From UBA5536 sp964592595 (GTDB taxonomy: Bacteria > Bacteroidota > Bacteroidia > Bacteroidales > F082), in NCBI GenBank assembly GCA_964592595.1, contig CAZQFH010000009.1, positions 1 through 64,000 on the forward strand: a stretch of DNA of 64,000 nucleotides. The letters run 5' to 3'. Positions 9,668 through 18,230 of this stretch are shown here, in pieces. The notes under the pieces are model-generated. The model saw only the letters and a program-made list of their open reading frames with translations, did not search any database and was not told the origin of the DNA. How positions within the stretch are numbered: the first letter of the stretch is position 1; every line of letters begins with the position of its first letter. The translations under genes and the position numbers were made by a program.

Positions 9668-9704
9668 CGCCAGTAATTGGGGCTTTTTCAATAGGTTATT
9701 TCTT

Positions 9705-10669
9705 GAGGTGTACAGTTAATTACCTATTTTAATTTGCTGATAGGTAATAGGATTATGCATCAACATCCTTAATATTAACGAGTGAAAGATAGTTTGCTTG
9801 AAGATTGACCTATTGATTCGAAAACTGAACTCATCCAAATATTTTTCAATATGTTCTTGGTGAACCCATGAGTAAGTGCTTCTTAGCCAATATTTTAGTT
9901 GATGTATAATAGTATGCATCTGTTTCATGCTTCCTCCTTTATCCGAATATTTTTGCTCTATGTTATAATCCTTTGATAATGGGGCATATCCTGTCCACTT
10001 ATCAGTTTTAACAAAAGCTGTTTTTGAAATGTGCTTTTCAAATATGCATCTTAATGACTTTGAAGAGTAATCATCAATTTTATTGAAATAAACTCTTTTT
10101 ATCTTTCTTTTGTCACTAAGCTCTACTGCTCCAGCGATTTTCTTCTTCTTCACATCTTTGCTTCTGCCTTGTTTCAGGCTTTCTTTTCCTCCAAAGACAA
10201 ATTCATCAACTTGAACTTCTCCTACTATTGGGTATTTCATGCTGCTTTGCATGGCTGTTCTGACTCGCTGCATAAAAGCCCAGGCTGTTGTCCGGCTTAT
10301 GCCATAGCGTCGAGCTGCTTGTGATGCGGATATACCTTTGGTTGTTGCTGTCATCTCAAACATGATTCCAAATGCTTTTTGGTGGCCAAATCGTAAGCGA
10401 TGAAAAATAGTCCCAGCTGTTGGGCTTTCAATGTGATGGCAGCCATTACAATCTCTTGCATAATTTTTCTTTCGCACTGTGTGCTTCTCATGTCCACATT
10501 TCGTAAACACAAACCCTTTAAACCATTTAAGTTCTGCAAGATACGCAAGACATGACTTGTCGTTTGGAAAATGCTTACCGAATTCTAAAATGTTTTCTCC
10601 TGTAAATTCCATTTTGATTATTTTTATTCAATTATTCCTTCACATGACAAGTGCTTAATTGACCAACTT
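9705..10669 (-). mobile_element. IS1595-type insertion element, boundaries tentative
   Basis: The element is defined by its transposase. Candidate terminal inverted repeats are 9706-9722 (AGGTGTACAGTTAATTA on the plus strand) and 10652-10668 (minus strand AGTTGGTCAATTAAGCA), agreeing at 11 of 17 positions. That gives about 965 bp, inside the usual IS1595 size range. No 8-bp target duplication is visible (left flank ATTTCTTG, right flank TAAAAAAA), so the ends may be wrong or one flank was lost. The right end truncates the FG-GAP gene. Confidence 0.55.
9716..10612 (-). CDS. IS1595-family (ISXO2-like) transposase
   Basis: This 298-residue protein has the layout of ISXO2-type transposases: an N-terminal zinc ribbon, the segment SPTAGTIFHRLRFGHQKAF, a helix-turn-helix region (GISASQAARRYGISRTTAW), and a DDE-type catalytic domain with VDEFVFGGKE (first Asp) and VKTDKWTGY (second Asp). 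The third catalytic residue cannot be fixed by eye. The zinc ribbon looks damaged: the usual C-P-K-C opening reads VFTKCGH, so the first cysteine is a phenylalanine, while the second pair (CNGC) is intact. Full length otherwise, without internal stops, so the element may be recent. It is not associated with passenger genes. Confidence 0.88.
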   Translation of the reverse strand: MEFTGENILEFGKHFPNDKSCLAYLAELKWFKGFVFTKCGHEKHTVRKKNYARDCNGCHHIESPTAGTIFHRLRFGHQKAFGIMFEMTATTKGISASQAARRYGISRTTAWAFMQRVRTAMQSSMKYPIVGEVQVDEFVFGGKESLKQGRSKDVKKKKIAGAVELSDKRKIKRVYFNKIDDYSSKSLRCIFEKHISKTAFVKTDKWTGYAPLSKDYNIEQKYSDKGGSMKQMHTIIHQLKYWLRSTYSWVHQEHIEKYLDEFSFRINRSIFKQTIFHSLILRMLMHNPITYQQIKIGN

Positions 10670-11467
10670 AAAAAAAGAAATTCAAGCCTGTCGTTAAACA
10701 CCTTCACATACGAACTGCTGTCATGGCACAGAATCTTGCTTTTTTTTGCTGATATTACCCAATGTTGATGTACTGACAAAAAGTTCATGCCGGCCATCAT
10801 TATCCAAATCATAGATTGTTGTTAATGAGGGATTGATTCCACTGGCAGGACTTTTGATCAGACTTTCCTCTTTGAAATTGTAGATATAGAGTTTCCTGGG
10901 CTGGAGCGAAAAGCCTGCACTTATCTGAATGATAGCTTCATCAATGCCATCATCATCAAAATCAAAGCTGCCAAACAAATCTGTGCTAAAATCGCGTTCA
11001 GGATGATAATTGCCAATCTTGTCGATAAAAATGGTGTGTCTGTTCAGTCCGTCAGGATCGAGCGGACTAAAGCAATCATAAAATATGCTGTCGTTGCGCC
11101 ACCAGGGTATGAGTAGCTCAAGATAGCCATCATGATTATAATCCAGGCTAAAATAGCAGGCTGTTGTCGGGCGTGGAATCTCTTGTCCGGGAAAGTTGTA
11201 TTGATCAATGACATTACCATTCTGCGTTGTTATTTTCAAGGCTTTTTGATCAGCGCGGTTGGTAAAAGAGATCAAAAACTCGCTGGTGCCATCGCTGTCG
11301 AGGTCCATATAATTCACAAAGCCACCCACTTTTTCTTCTTTAAACTGAGCCGTTTGCACCAGCTCAAAAGGCTGCTGTTTGGGAATAAAGAGGATAATCA
11401 TAGCAGCCATCACCAATGCCAGTAAAAAGGGACTGAAGAGCCAGTCTTTGGGTTGGGATTTCAGCAC
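10669..11467 (-). pseudogene. FG-GAP/VCBS repeat membrane protein, frameshifted and truncated by the IS
   Basis: The gene opens with a single-pass signal-anchor (residues about 11-29) followed by FG-GAP-like calcium-binding repeats: MDLDSDGTSEFLIS, LDYNHDGYLELLIP, FDFDDDGIDEAIIQ and YDLDNDGRHELFVS. Reading frame one stops at 10721, right after a run of eight A (minus strand, in ..NISKKKQDSVP). Removing one A restores a sensible continuation in the adjacent frame: SKILCHDSSSYVKVFNDRLEFLF, which is what an FG-GAP protein would have next. That continuation runs into the inferred IS end near 10669. The remaining 3' part is not found on the far side of the IS. In related organisms such N-termini can precede sensor-kinase modules, so the lost part may have been a signalling domain; this is inference. 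Confidence 0.75.
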
Positions 11468-11641
11468 ATATTAGCGTAGCTTTTGCATTGTGAGGGAGCT
11501 TGAATTACAATGGTTGCACAGGGTTAATATAAGGATAATATGGGAATACAGGAGAATTAATCTCAGCTTTTAGTTCAATTCACTATGGCCTGGGTGCCTG
11601 ACTTTGATTTTGACGGTTTAATCGCCAAAAATAAGCTAATG

Positions 11642-13897
11642 CTAAAGCTTTATTGTTACAATTGTACCAAAAACTTTCCCCTCCTCATCTAACCGGTCAT
11701 TCACCTGATAGGTGATTCTTCCCTGGTGAATTTTATTGTAGGCTTCGATGATAATGTTTACTATGGCCATTCCTTTGCCTGTATCAGTTGTTTTGAGTTC
11801 TTTGGATTTTTTACGCCCTATGCCATTGTCGATGATTTCAATTTGATATGCTTCATCTTTATGGATTAATTTTAATAATAAATGTTTGGGGCCTTCTTTC
11901 AGTCTCAGTCCATGTTTAATGGCGTTTTCCACGAAAGTAAACACAAGCGAGAAAGGAATCCGAAGCTGATCTTCAACAGAAGCTTGATTATACTCAAGCT
12001 GAAATGTAAACGACTCCAGAAGGCGTGTTTGCAGGCAGAGGTAGTTTTCTATAAAACTGAGTTCATCAGAGAGGTCGATAATGAATTTGTCAGCATTCAT
12101 AAGGCTTAAGTTAATCAAACTGGCCGTTTTACCTATATAATAAACTGCTTCGTCATGTTCTTGTTTCTGAAACAAAAGACTGATGCTATTCAGTGCATTG
12201 AGTATAAAATGAGGTTCGAGCTGTTTTTTAGCCAGCGCCAGTTTGTGATGAAACAATTCGCGTTCGGCCAGCAGTGCTTGTTTTTTTCGTCGCTGATCCA
12301 AAAATCCAAATATTAACAGAGATAATAGCAGAAGCATTAATAGTGCACCAGCAATAATCAAAAAGCGGAAATTAACTTTTTTGAGCTGTTGCTGATCCTC
12401 TTGTCTGCTGATTTCCAAATCATTTAGTCTTAATTGTTGCTCGAGTAACATTTGTTGGTTTTTAGCACTTTGATAGCGTGCTTCCAGCTCTCGAATGGTT
12501 CGCTCTTTTTCCTGACTGTTAATACTGTCGTTGTATGCTGTGCTTAACTCAAGTGCTTGAAGCGCCCCGGCAACCTGATGGGTTTGTTTAAGTGTTTGAT
12601 AACGTATGTCATAGTATCTTCTCAAGTGTATCCATTCTGCATCTTTTAATAGCGAATGAGCTGCTTCCAGATGATTAAGCGCTTGTTGATGTTTTTTAAG
12701 GGTGAGTTGCACTTCGGCAAGCGAAGTATACATTTCAATTTGATAAGAACGGGAGTTCGCTTCATTAAATTTTTGTAAGGCCTGCATAAACGATTTATAA
12801 GCCTTTTCATAGTTCTTTTGCTCGAAAAATAAATTACCCAGACCTCTTTGTACAAGTCCTGAGATAAATGGATTTTGTAATGAAATTGACGAATCTGCAG
12901 CACGAAGTAAATAGTAGCTGGCGCTGTCTGCCTGATTTAGTTTAGTGTAGGTTTCTCCAATCGATAGCAATGACTTGGTGATGTCAGGTTTTTGAGGATA
13001 TTTTGAAATAATTGCCAGGGATTGTTTGTAATAGCTTAGTGCAGTAAGGTTTTCTTTTTTCAGTGTAAAAACATCCCCAAGATTTGATAAAAGTGATGAA
13101 ATTATCATTTCATCTTCCATGGGTTCAAATATTTTAATGGCTTTGTGATAATAAATTGATGCTGAATCGAGTAATCCCAAACTTTGAAAGCTGATGCCCA
13201 TATTGTTATAGGCCATTGCCAGGTATTCTAGCTCTGAAGCTTTGCTGCTATTTTTGTTTCTGTTAACCAGTATTCTGTTATAATGTAAGGCACTGTCGTA
13301 GGCTGAAGTGTAGTGGTAGATCACAGCAATACGGCTCAAATTTTCGAAGTAACTGTTTGTATCCCCTAATAAAAGATAAGTGTCTGCCGCAAGCTTAAAA
13401 TAAGGGAAGGCACTATCATTGGTTCCCTGGTAATAATAGGCTACGCCAAGATTTGTCAAGGCTGATGCTTTGCCAGCTAGCGCTGAAACCTCATCAAAAA
13501 GGGCTAAACTTTGATGCAGTCTTTGAATGGCCAGCTCGTTATTGCTTAGTACCGACTGCAACACACCTTCGTTTTTTAATAAAATTGCTTTTAGTAATAT
13601 TTGTGTTTGTGAATCAAAGCTTGCCGCCTGTTCCAGCAGTGTTTCAGCTTTCTGATAATACCAGGCTGCAGAATCGGGATTTTGAAATTTTAATTTGGCT
13701 CCTGAGTCTATAAGCGATATGATGCGCAGTGAATCTTGATTTTTAGCATGCAACGGATGATTCAGGCATTGGAAAAGCAGGGTGGCCTGTGATACAAATA
13801 GCCATAACACTAGACTCGACCTGATCAGTGTTTCTTTTGAGAGCAGCATTTTCATTGCGATGGATTGAAGGGTTAAGATGATCAGAATCATCAGCAT
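11642..13897 (-). CDS. TPR-repeat sensor histidine kinase (LytS/YehU-type)
   Basis: The protein has up to 751 residues; in-frame ATGs at 13855 and 13849 would give a tighter signal peptide (LVLWLFVSQATLLF) and are as plausible as the first. About ten tetratricopeptide repeats fill residues 80-450, followed by a coiled coil (about 470-515), one membrane helix (FLIIAGALLMLLLLSLLIFGF) and a His_kinase-type domain: H-box PHFILNALNSISLLF near 560, N-box FVENAIKHGL, G-box IIDNGIGRKKSK and GKGMAIVNIIIEAY. TPRs are thus outside the cytoplasmic membrane and the kinase inside. The usual partner, a LytTR response regulator, is absent from the neighbourhood. The FG-GAP pseudogene lies downstream on the same strand. 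Confidence 0.87.
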   Translation of the reverse strand: MLMILIILTLQSIAMKMLLSKETLIRSSLVLWLFVSQATLLFQCLNHPLHAKNQDSLRIISLIDSGAKLKFQNPDSAAWYYQKAETLLEQAASFDSQTQILLKAILLKNEGVLQSVLSNNELAIQRLHQSLALFDEVSALAGKASALTNLGVAYYYQGTNDSAFPYFKLAADTYLLLGDTNSYFENLSRIAVIYHYTSAYDSALHYNRILVNRNKNSSKASELEYLAMAYNNMGISFQSLGLLDSASIYYHKAIKIFEPMEDEMIISSLLSNLGDVFTLKKENLTALSYYKQSLAIISKYPQKPDITKSLLSIGETYTKLNQADSASYYLLRAADSSISLQNPFISGLVQRGLGNLFFEQKNYEKAYKSFMQALQKFNEANSRSYQIEMYTSLAEVQLTLKKHQQALNHLEAAHSLLKDAEWIHLRRYYDIRYQTLKQTHQVAGALQALELSTAYNDSINSQEKERTIRELEARYQSAKNQQMLLEQQLRLNDLEISRQEDQQQLKKVNFRFLIIAGALLMLLLLSLLIFGFLDQRRKKQALLAERELFHHKLALAKKQLEPHFILNALNSISLLFQKQEHDEAVYYIGKTASLINLSLMNADKFIIDLSDELSFIENYLCLQTRLLESFTFQLEYNQASVEDQLRIPFSLVFTFVENAIKHGLRLKEGPKHLLLKLIHKDEAYQIEIIDNGIGRKKSKELKTTDTGKGMAIVNIIIEAYNKIHQGRITYQVNDRLDEEGKVFGTIVTIKL

Positions 13898-14068
13898 AGT
13901 GCAGAACGAAAGGTAAAGAAGAATAAACTCCGATCATTCGACAGTGGTGGTTTGGTTAAGAATCGCGCTAAGTTAGTAATTCTGTTTTAACAAAGAATGA
14001 GCAGTGAAAATCTTTATTTTGCAGCAGCAAACGGCCAAAAGCCAAAAGCTAAAGCCAACAACCATCCT

Positions 14069-14725
14069 TCACAATCTATATCTTTTTTCGATAAAGGCGT
14101 ATATTGCCTGGTAATCAATGGCAATGGCTTTGCAGGATTTTTCCAATCTGATCTTGCTAAAATGCCCCTGACTAAACAGCAACACTGGAATATCCAGTTC
14201 TGCTGCCACTTCGGCATCATGCAGGCTGTCGCCAATCAGCAGGCAGTTGTTGGGAGAGGTGTTGAGGCTGCTGAAAAGTTTTTGGGCTGTTTCGAGTTTT
14301 CCTGCTGCCAGGTGGTTATTGATGCCATGGATACCTTCAAAAAATGTACGAATTCCATGCTTTTCTGTTAGCTTATCCAGTAAATTTTGCTCCATGGCCG
14401 AAAGGATAAACTGTCGGAAACCTTTTTGCTGTAATTGGCGGAGCAGGGGAGTGGCATCAGTGAAGATTTTAACTTCCAAAACCAATTCATTGTAATGGTC
14501 CATAAACTGATGGGCAGTCACCTCAAAATCTTCCTGCTGAAAATCGAAACCAAGTTTTTCGTAATATAATCGCACCGGGAAATCAAACACTTCGCGATAA
14601 GTTGCCTTGTTGAGCAATGGGAGATTCCTGACTTTCAAAAGCAGATTCATGGCCTTCACACAACATGCCACATCGTTGAGCAGGGTGCCATTCCAATCCC
14701 ATAATATTACTGGTTTTTGGTTCAT
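14069..14725 (-). CDS. HAD-superfamily hydrolase, phosphoglycolate-phosphatase-like
   Basis: A 218-residue HAD phosphatase. Motif I is WDWNGTLLNDV at residues 10-20 (nucleophile Asp then the second Asp position replaced by Asn, as in several HAD members), motif II lies in QFILSAMEQ, motif III is the lysine in the region AAGKLETAQK, and motif IV is IGDSLHDAEVA. The helical cap between motifs I and II is the small four-helix type typical of Gph/PGP enzymes. Likely substrate is a small phosphate ester, but it cannot be named. It begins 9 bases after the TPR lipoprotein stop, so both probably share a transcript. Confidence 0.82.
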   Translation of the reverse strand: MNQKPVILWDWNGTLLNDVACCVKAMNLLLKVRNLPLLNKATYREVFDFPVRLYYEKLGFDFQQEDFEVTAHQFMDHYNELVLEVKIFTDATPLLRQLQQKGFRQFILSAMEQNLLDKLTEKHGIRTFFEGIHGINNHLAAGKLETAQKLFSSLNTSPNNCLLIGDSLHDAEVAAELDIPVLLFSQGHFSKIRLEKSCKAIAIDYQAIYAFIEKRYRL

Positions 14726-14734
14726 CCAGTTCTT

Positions 14735-15142
14735 TTAAGGGCAGTTGCGGAGGTAGTCGCCCATATGGTGACGGCCAAATTCTTTGGCTTTATTGTAATA
14801 GTAGCAGGCCATTTCCATATCTTGCTCTATTTCCATAATTTGCCCCAGATTGAACCAGGCATCGGCATAATCAATTTTTATTTCCGTGGCTTTCAGGAAA
14901 TCTTCAACGGCTTCCTTGGGCTTCCCCATATTGAATTTTGCCGACGCACGCAGGAAATAGGCTTCGTATGAATCTTTGTCGTAATCAATCGCCCGGCTAA
15001 ATGCTTCTACAGCACCTTTGTAATCAGCCTTGTTGATTAGTAACCGACCTTGTTCTATTATTTCCAGCGTTTTACGCGGATTAGGGCTACAAGATAAAAG
15101 GACTATCAGCAGGAAGGGAAAAAAACGCATCAGTTTTGTCAT
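14735..15142 (-). CDS. TPR lipoprotein
   Basis: The start is chosen at 15142 (MTKLMRFFPFLLIVLLSCSP) rather than the open-frame limit at 15226, because this gives a short lipoprotein signal with the lipobox cysteine in LLSC; 15130 is an alternative start. The mature part (about 115 residues) consists of three tetratricopeptide repeats: 'GRLLINKADYKGAVEAFSRA', 'YEAYFLRASAKFNMGKPKEA' and 'ADAWFNLGQIMEIEQDMEMA'. Such proteins are periplasm-facing scaffolds; no partner is identifiable. It lies upstream of the HAD phosphatase gene in the same direction. Confidence 0.78.
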   Translation of the reverse strand: MTKLMRFFPFLLIVLLSCSPNPRKTLEIIEQGRLLINKADYKGAVEAFSRAIDYDKDSYEAYFLRASAKFNMGKPKEAVEDFLKATEIKIDYADAWFNLGQIMEIEQDMEMACYYYNKAKEFGRHHMGDYLRNCP

Positions 15143-15282
15143 CGCATTATTTTTGGCGAAAATAGGTATTTTGAAAAAATTAACAGTACCCGATTGAACG
15201 TATTTGAGACTTGTCTTGTTATTCAAAAGGTTACATATAACTGTCAGAAATTAATTCAAAATTTATTTTAAACGAATATCCT

Positions 15283-15813
15283 ATGAGTACCTGGACTATC
15301 GATCCTGCACATTCAGAAGTGCAATTTAAAGTGAAGCATCTTGTTATCTCAACCGTTACCGGTAGCTTTGGCAAGTTTAGCGGTCAGCTCGAAACCGAAT
15401 CCGGTGATTTTACACAGGCAAAAATCAGTTTTGATGCCGATGTGGACAGTGTTGATACCAATAATCCTGATCGCGATAACCACCTCAAATCAGCAGATTT
15501 TTTTGATGTAGCAAATTTTCCGAAAATCAGTTTTGAATCAGAAAGTTTTGAAAAGACTGGTGATGCGACCTATAAACTAAATGGAAAGTTGACAATGCGT
15601 GGTGTAACAAAAACCATATCGCTTGATGTGGAACATGGAGGCATAATGGTTGATCCCTATGGCAATACCAAAGCCGGTTTTGAATTGATGGGTAAGCTTA
15701 GCCGTAAAGCATTTGGCCTTAATTGGAATGCCGTAACCGAGGCGGGTGGCGCAGTTGTTAGCGATGAAGTTAAACTCCTTCTTAATATTCAGTTGGCTAA
15801 AAAATTAGCTTAA
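15283..15813 (+). CDS. YceI-family lipocalin-like protein
   Basis: The 176 residues start with STWTIDPAHSEVQFKVKHL and contain the family markers GSFGKFSG, the DADVDSVDTNNPDRDNHL segment with its FFD motif, and the C-terminal half with KLTMRGVTKTISLDVEH. YceI proteins fold as a beta-barrel that binds a long isoprenoid or lipid; many are induced by stress. There is no signal peptide here, so this copy should be cytoplasmic, unlike the periplasmic E. coli protein. Length equals the family norm. It is monocistronic and divergent from the TPR lipoprotein. The lipid ligand is assumed from the family. Confidence 0.9.
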   Translation: MSTWTIDPAHSEVQFKVKHLVISTVTGSFGKFSGQLETESGDFTQAKISFDADVDSVDTNNPDRDNHLKSADFFDVANFPKISFESESFEKTGDATYKLNGKLTMRGVTKTISLDVEHGGIMVDPYGNTKAGFELMGKLSRKAFGLNWNAVTEAGGAVVSDEVKLLLNIQLAKKLA

Positions 15814-15862
15814 TCCATTAACGATTTAATCTCGGAGGGTCAGCAGACTTGGCGGGTTTTCT

Positions 15863-15960
15863 TTGGTCTGAAGGTCTGGAAGTCGAAAGTCTGGAAGTTG
15901 AAAGTCTGTTTTGTGTAAAAACAAGCCAACGCCAATGCCAACGCCAATGCTAACGCAAAA
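15863..15960. repeat. Two adjacent short tandem repeats
   Basis: Bases 15871-15908 contain two and a half copies of a 15-mer (AAAGTCTGGAAGTTG and one variant), preceded by a partial copy. Bases 15925-15960 hold two perfect copies of the 12-mer GCCAACGCCAAT followed by a diverged third. Both sit in the 163-base gap between the convergent yceI-like and DUF2279 genes and show no coding sense. Confidence 0.8.
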
Positions 15961-15976
15961 AGCTATTTGATTATCA

Positions 15977-16900
15977 TTAGAAATAAAGCCAGTGAAATTT
16001 CATTTTATCTGTTTTGTCGTACGAAAGGGCGGGTAAGGGTACTTTGATGAAACTGAGTGCCGTTAGCACAAATCTTAATCCTTTGTGTCGTGTTTTAATT
16101 TTGCGGAGGTTGATATCAGGGCTGATGAGGTAAACGGGTCGTCGGGTGAAAGAAGGAATGGACTTGCCCTGGTAAAAGGTTTGATTTTCTGCTGCGCCTG
16201 TCATGCCTTCGGCGCTGTAGCCCAGGGCAATGTCGAGCCAGTCGGGGAAGCGTGATTCATCCGGAAGAAAGGACTTGGGATTAACTGAAAGCCAGTATGT
16301 TTGTCCGTTATAATCTTTCAATAGGGCCTGAAATCCATTGGCTCCCAGCAAATCAGGCCGGTATTGCCGGTATTTAGTAGCATGGTATGAATATTTCAAA
16401 GTGATGCGTTGCTCTTTCCACAAAAGCTGTTGGCCGATAAACAAAGTTGTTCCTGCTGTATTGGCAACCAAATCGCCTGTTGAAGCTCCCCATTCTGCCG
16501 AAAAACCATCAAATATCTCTACCGTCATCAAAAAGGCAAAGCCCAATGAACCGCCGATCCATATGGCTCTTTTTTCGGGCATTCCTGTCCAGCGAAAGGC
16601 ATCATAACCGTATCTGCCTACCTGATAGGCTGTGGTAGCATGGCCAATTTTATCCATTTTGAGCCATTCGTTGTTGTCGTTGAAAAAGTGAAAATTACTT
16701 TGAGGATAGCCATCGTACCATAAAAAATAAAGTCCGGTCATGCTCACGGCATATCCACCGGCAATAGTGTAGCTGAGAGCTTTAAGACGTTTATTGTTAA
16801 TGTTTTCCTGTCGTGCAATACTGTCTTGTGCTTTTAGGTTTTGTAGGCAAAAAAGCGACAACAGGCAGGCAATTGTGAACGATTTAGCTAAGTGCATCAA
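15977..16900 (-). CDS. DUF2279-family exported protein
   Basis: A 307-residue protein with an N-terminal signal peptide (cleavage expected after NLKAQ). It shows the DUF2279 pattern: an early TRP-containing helix YAVSMTGLYFLWYDGYPQS, then FFNDNNEWLKMDKIGHATTAYQVGRYG with its conserved DKxGH core, a hydrophobic glycine-rich stretch GGSLGFAFLMTVEIFDGFS, and WGASTGDLVANTAG. The family relates to the YfiM lipoprotein and is of unknown function, presumably envelope-associated. Its start overlaps the 3' end of the phosphohexomutase gene by 17 bases, so the two are probably cotranscribed. Confidence 0.82.
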   Translation of the reverse strand: MMHLAKSFTIACLLSLFCLQNLKAQDSIARQENINNKRLKALSYTIAGGYAVSMTGLYFLWYDGYPQSNFHFFNDNNEWLKMDKIGHATTAYQVGRYGYDAFRWTGMPEKRAIWIGGSLGFAFLMTVEIFDGFSAEWGASTGDLVANTAGTTLFIGQQLLWKEQRITLKYSYHATKYRQYRPDLLGANGFQALLKDYNGQTYWLSVNPKSFLPDESRFPDWLDIALGYSAEGMTGAAENQTFYQGKSIPSFTRRPVYLISPDINLRKIKTRHKGLRFVLTALSFIKVPLPALSYDKTDKMKFHWLYF

Positions 16901-18227
16901 TGATATGCTTAGTTTGTGTAATCACTTTTTCCAGCTTACCTGCGTTCTTGGCCTCGGCGATAAAACGCAGGTAAGGCTCTGTATTTGATGGACGGATATT
17001 GAACCACCAATCAGAAAATTCGAGCCGGTTTCCGTCAAAATCCATTTTCTTGACGGGAGTTTCTTGTTTTTCGAACCAATCGCAAACTGCTTTGATAGCT
17101 GCTGCCTTATTCTCGATTTTAAAATTGATTTCTCCTGAATTGTGATAGCTGCTGATATTTTTTATCAGCTTAGAAAGTGTGAAACCGGCTTTTTTGAATC
17201 GGGCAAGCAGATCCAGCACGATCAGTGCAGCGAGCAGGGCACTGTCAGAATAATAAAAATCGCGGAAATAATAGTGCCCGGCAAGTTCTCCGCCATACAG
17301 TCCGTTTATTTCGCGCAATTTGGCCGCGCCGTAAGCTCTCCCAACGCGCCATGTTTCAACCTGAGTGCCAAACTGATCCAGGTACTCAGCAATGGCTTTG
17401 GAGCTGCGAATATCTTGCAACACTTTTCCGATTTGTCCTTTTTGCTCAAAGAAATAATGCCCCATCAAGGCGATAATCAAATCGGGTGAGATAAACTTTC
17501 CATTTTCATCAATAAATATCACCCGGTCGGCATCACCATCAAAAATGAGCCCGATATCGCAGTGGCGATTGATTACCATGCCTTTGATTTGCTCCTGATT
17601 GGAAGGTTTCAGCGGATTGGGATCATGACCCGGAAATCGTCCATCGGCAATGTCGTTGATATAAAAAGCTTCTGCACTCAGCAGGTCTTTGATAAACAGA
17701 CTGGCCATGCCATTGCTGCAGTCGATGGCAATACGAAGGTCTTCCAGTGGACTCAGGTATTCTTTTAAAAATTTCAGGTAAGCCGGATTGAGTTCGACAT
17801 TTTGAATAATACCTTTATTTTCAGTGGGTTGAATTTTTTCCTCCAAAACTTTTTTCTCCACTTGATTCAGTCCGTTATCATAACCCACTGGCAAAGCATT
17901 CCTTGCAGAAACTTTCAGGCCATTGTGGCTTTTAGGATTATGCGAAGCTGTAATCATTACCGATGCAGGAAAATCATACCGGGCAGTAGCCCAATAGATT
18001 AAAGGTGTAGTGGTGAAGCCGGCATCTGAAATATTAGCTCCGGCATCGGTAATTCCTTTGCTGAGTGCTTTAAACACTGCATCGCTCGAAAGTCTGCAGT
18101 CGCGGCCAACTAAAAAATGACTCACATTAAGCACTTTCGGAAGGTGAAAACCAATCTTATAGGCCAGCTCGGCATTCCAGTCTGTTACCCACTCTCCGCG
18201 AATATCATAGGCCTTAAAAACTTTCAT
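16884..18227 (-). CDS. Phosphomannomutase/phosphoglucomutase
   Basis: A 447-residue alpha-D-phosphohexomutase. The active-site serine loop TASHNPKSHNGLK is at about residue 93, the magnesium loop DGDADR near 233, the sugar-binding GGELAGHYYF near 315 and the phosphate-binding RPSNTEPYLRF close to the C-terminus. It interconverts hexose 1- and 6-phosphates for mannose- and glucose-containing surface polymers; whether mannose or glucose is preferred cannot be told from sequence. It lies 3 bases after the mltG stop and overlaps the DUF2279 gene, indicating an operon of GNAT, mltG, mutase and DUF2279 genes. Confidence 0.92.
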   Translation of the reverse strand: MKVFKAYDIRGEWVTDWNAELAYKIGFHLPKVLNVSHFLVGRDCRLSSDAVFKALSKGITDAGANISDAGFTTTPLIYWATARYDFPASVMITASHNPKSHNGLKVSARNALPVGYDNGLNQVEKKVLEEKIQPTENKGIIQNVELNPAYLKFLKEYLSPLEDLRIAIDCSNGMASLFIKDLLSAEAFYINDIADGRFPGHDPNPLKPSNQEQIKGMVINRHCDIGLIFDGDADRVIFIDENGKFISPDLIIALMGHYFFEQKGQIGKVLQDIRSSKAIAEYLDQFGTQVETWRVGRAYGAAKLREINGLYGGELAGHYYFRDFYYSDSALLAALIVLDLLARFKKAGFTLSKLIKNISSYHNSGEINFKIENKAAAIKAVCDWFEKQETPVKKMDFDGNRLEFSDWWFNIRPSNTEPYLRFIAEAKNAGKLEKVITQTKHIIDALS

Positions 18228-18230
18228 AAC

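Noticed and set aside
10638..10708. Direct repeat CCTTCACAT as an IS target duplication
   Set aside because: Both copies lie on the same side of the transposase gene, so they cannot be the flanking duplication.
10721..10812. Programmed ribosomal frameshift at the A8 run
   Set aside because: A run of eight A could be a slippage site, but the gene is truncated by the IS 50 bases later and no stimulatory structure is seen. Mutation is the simpler reading.
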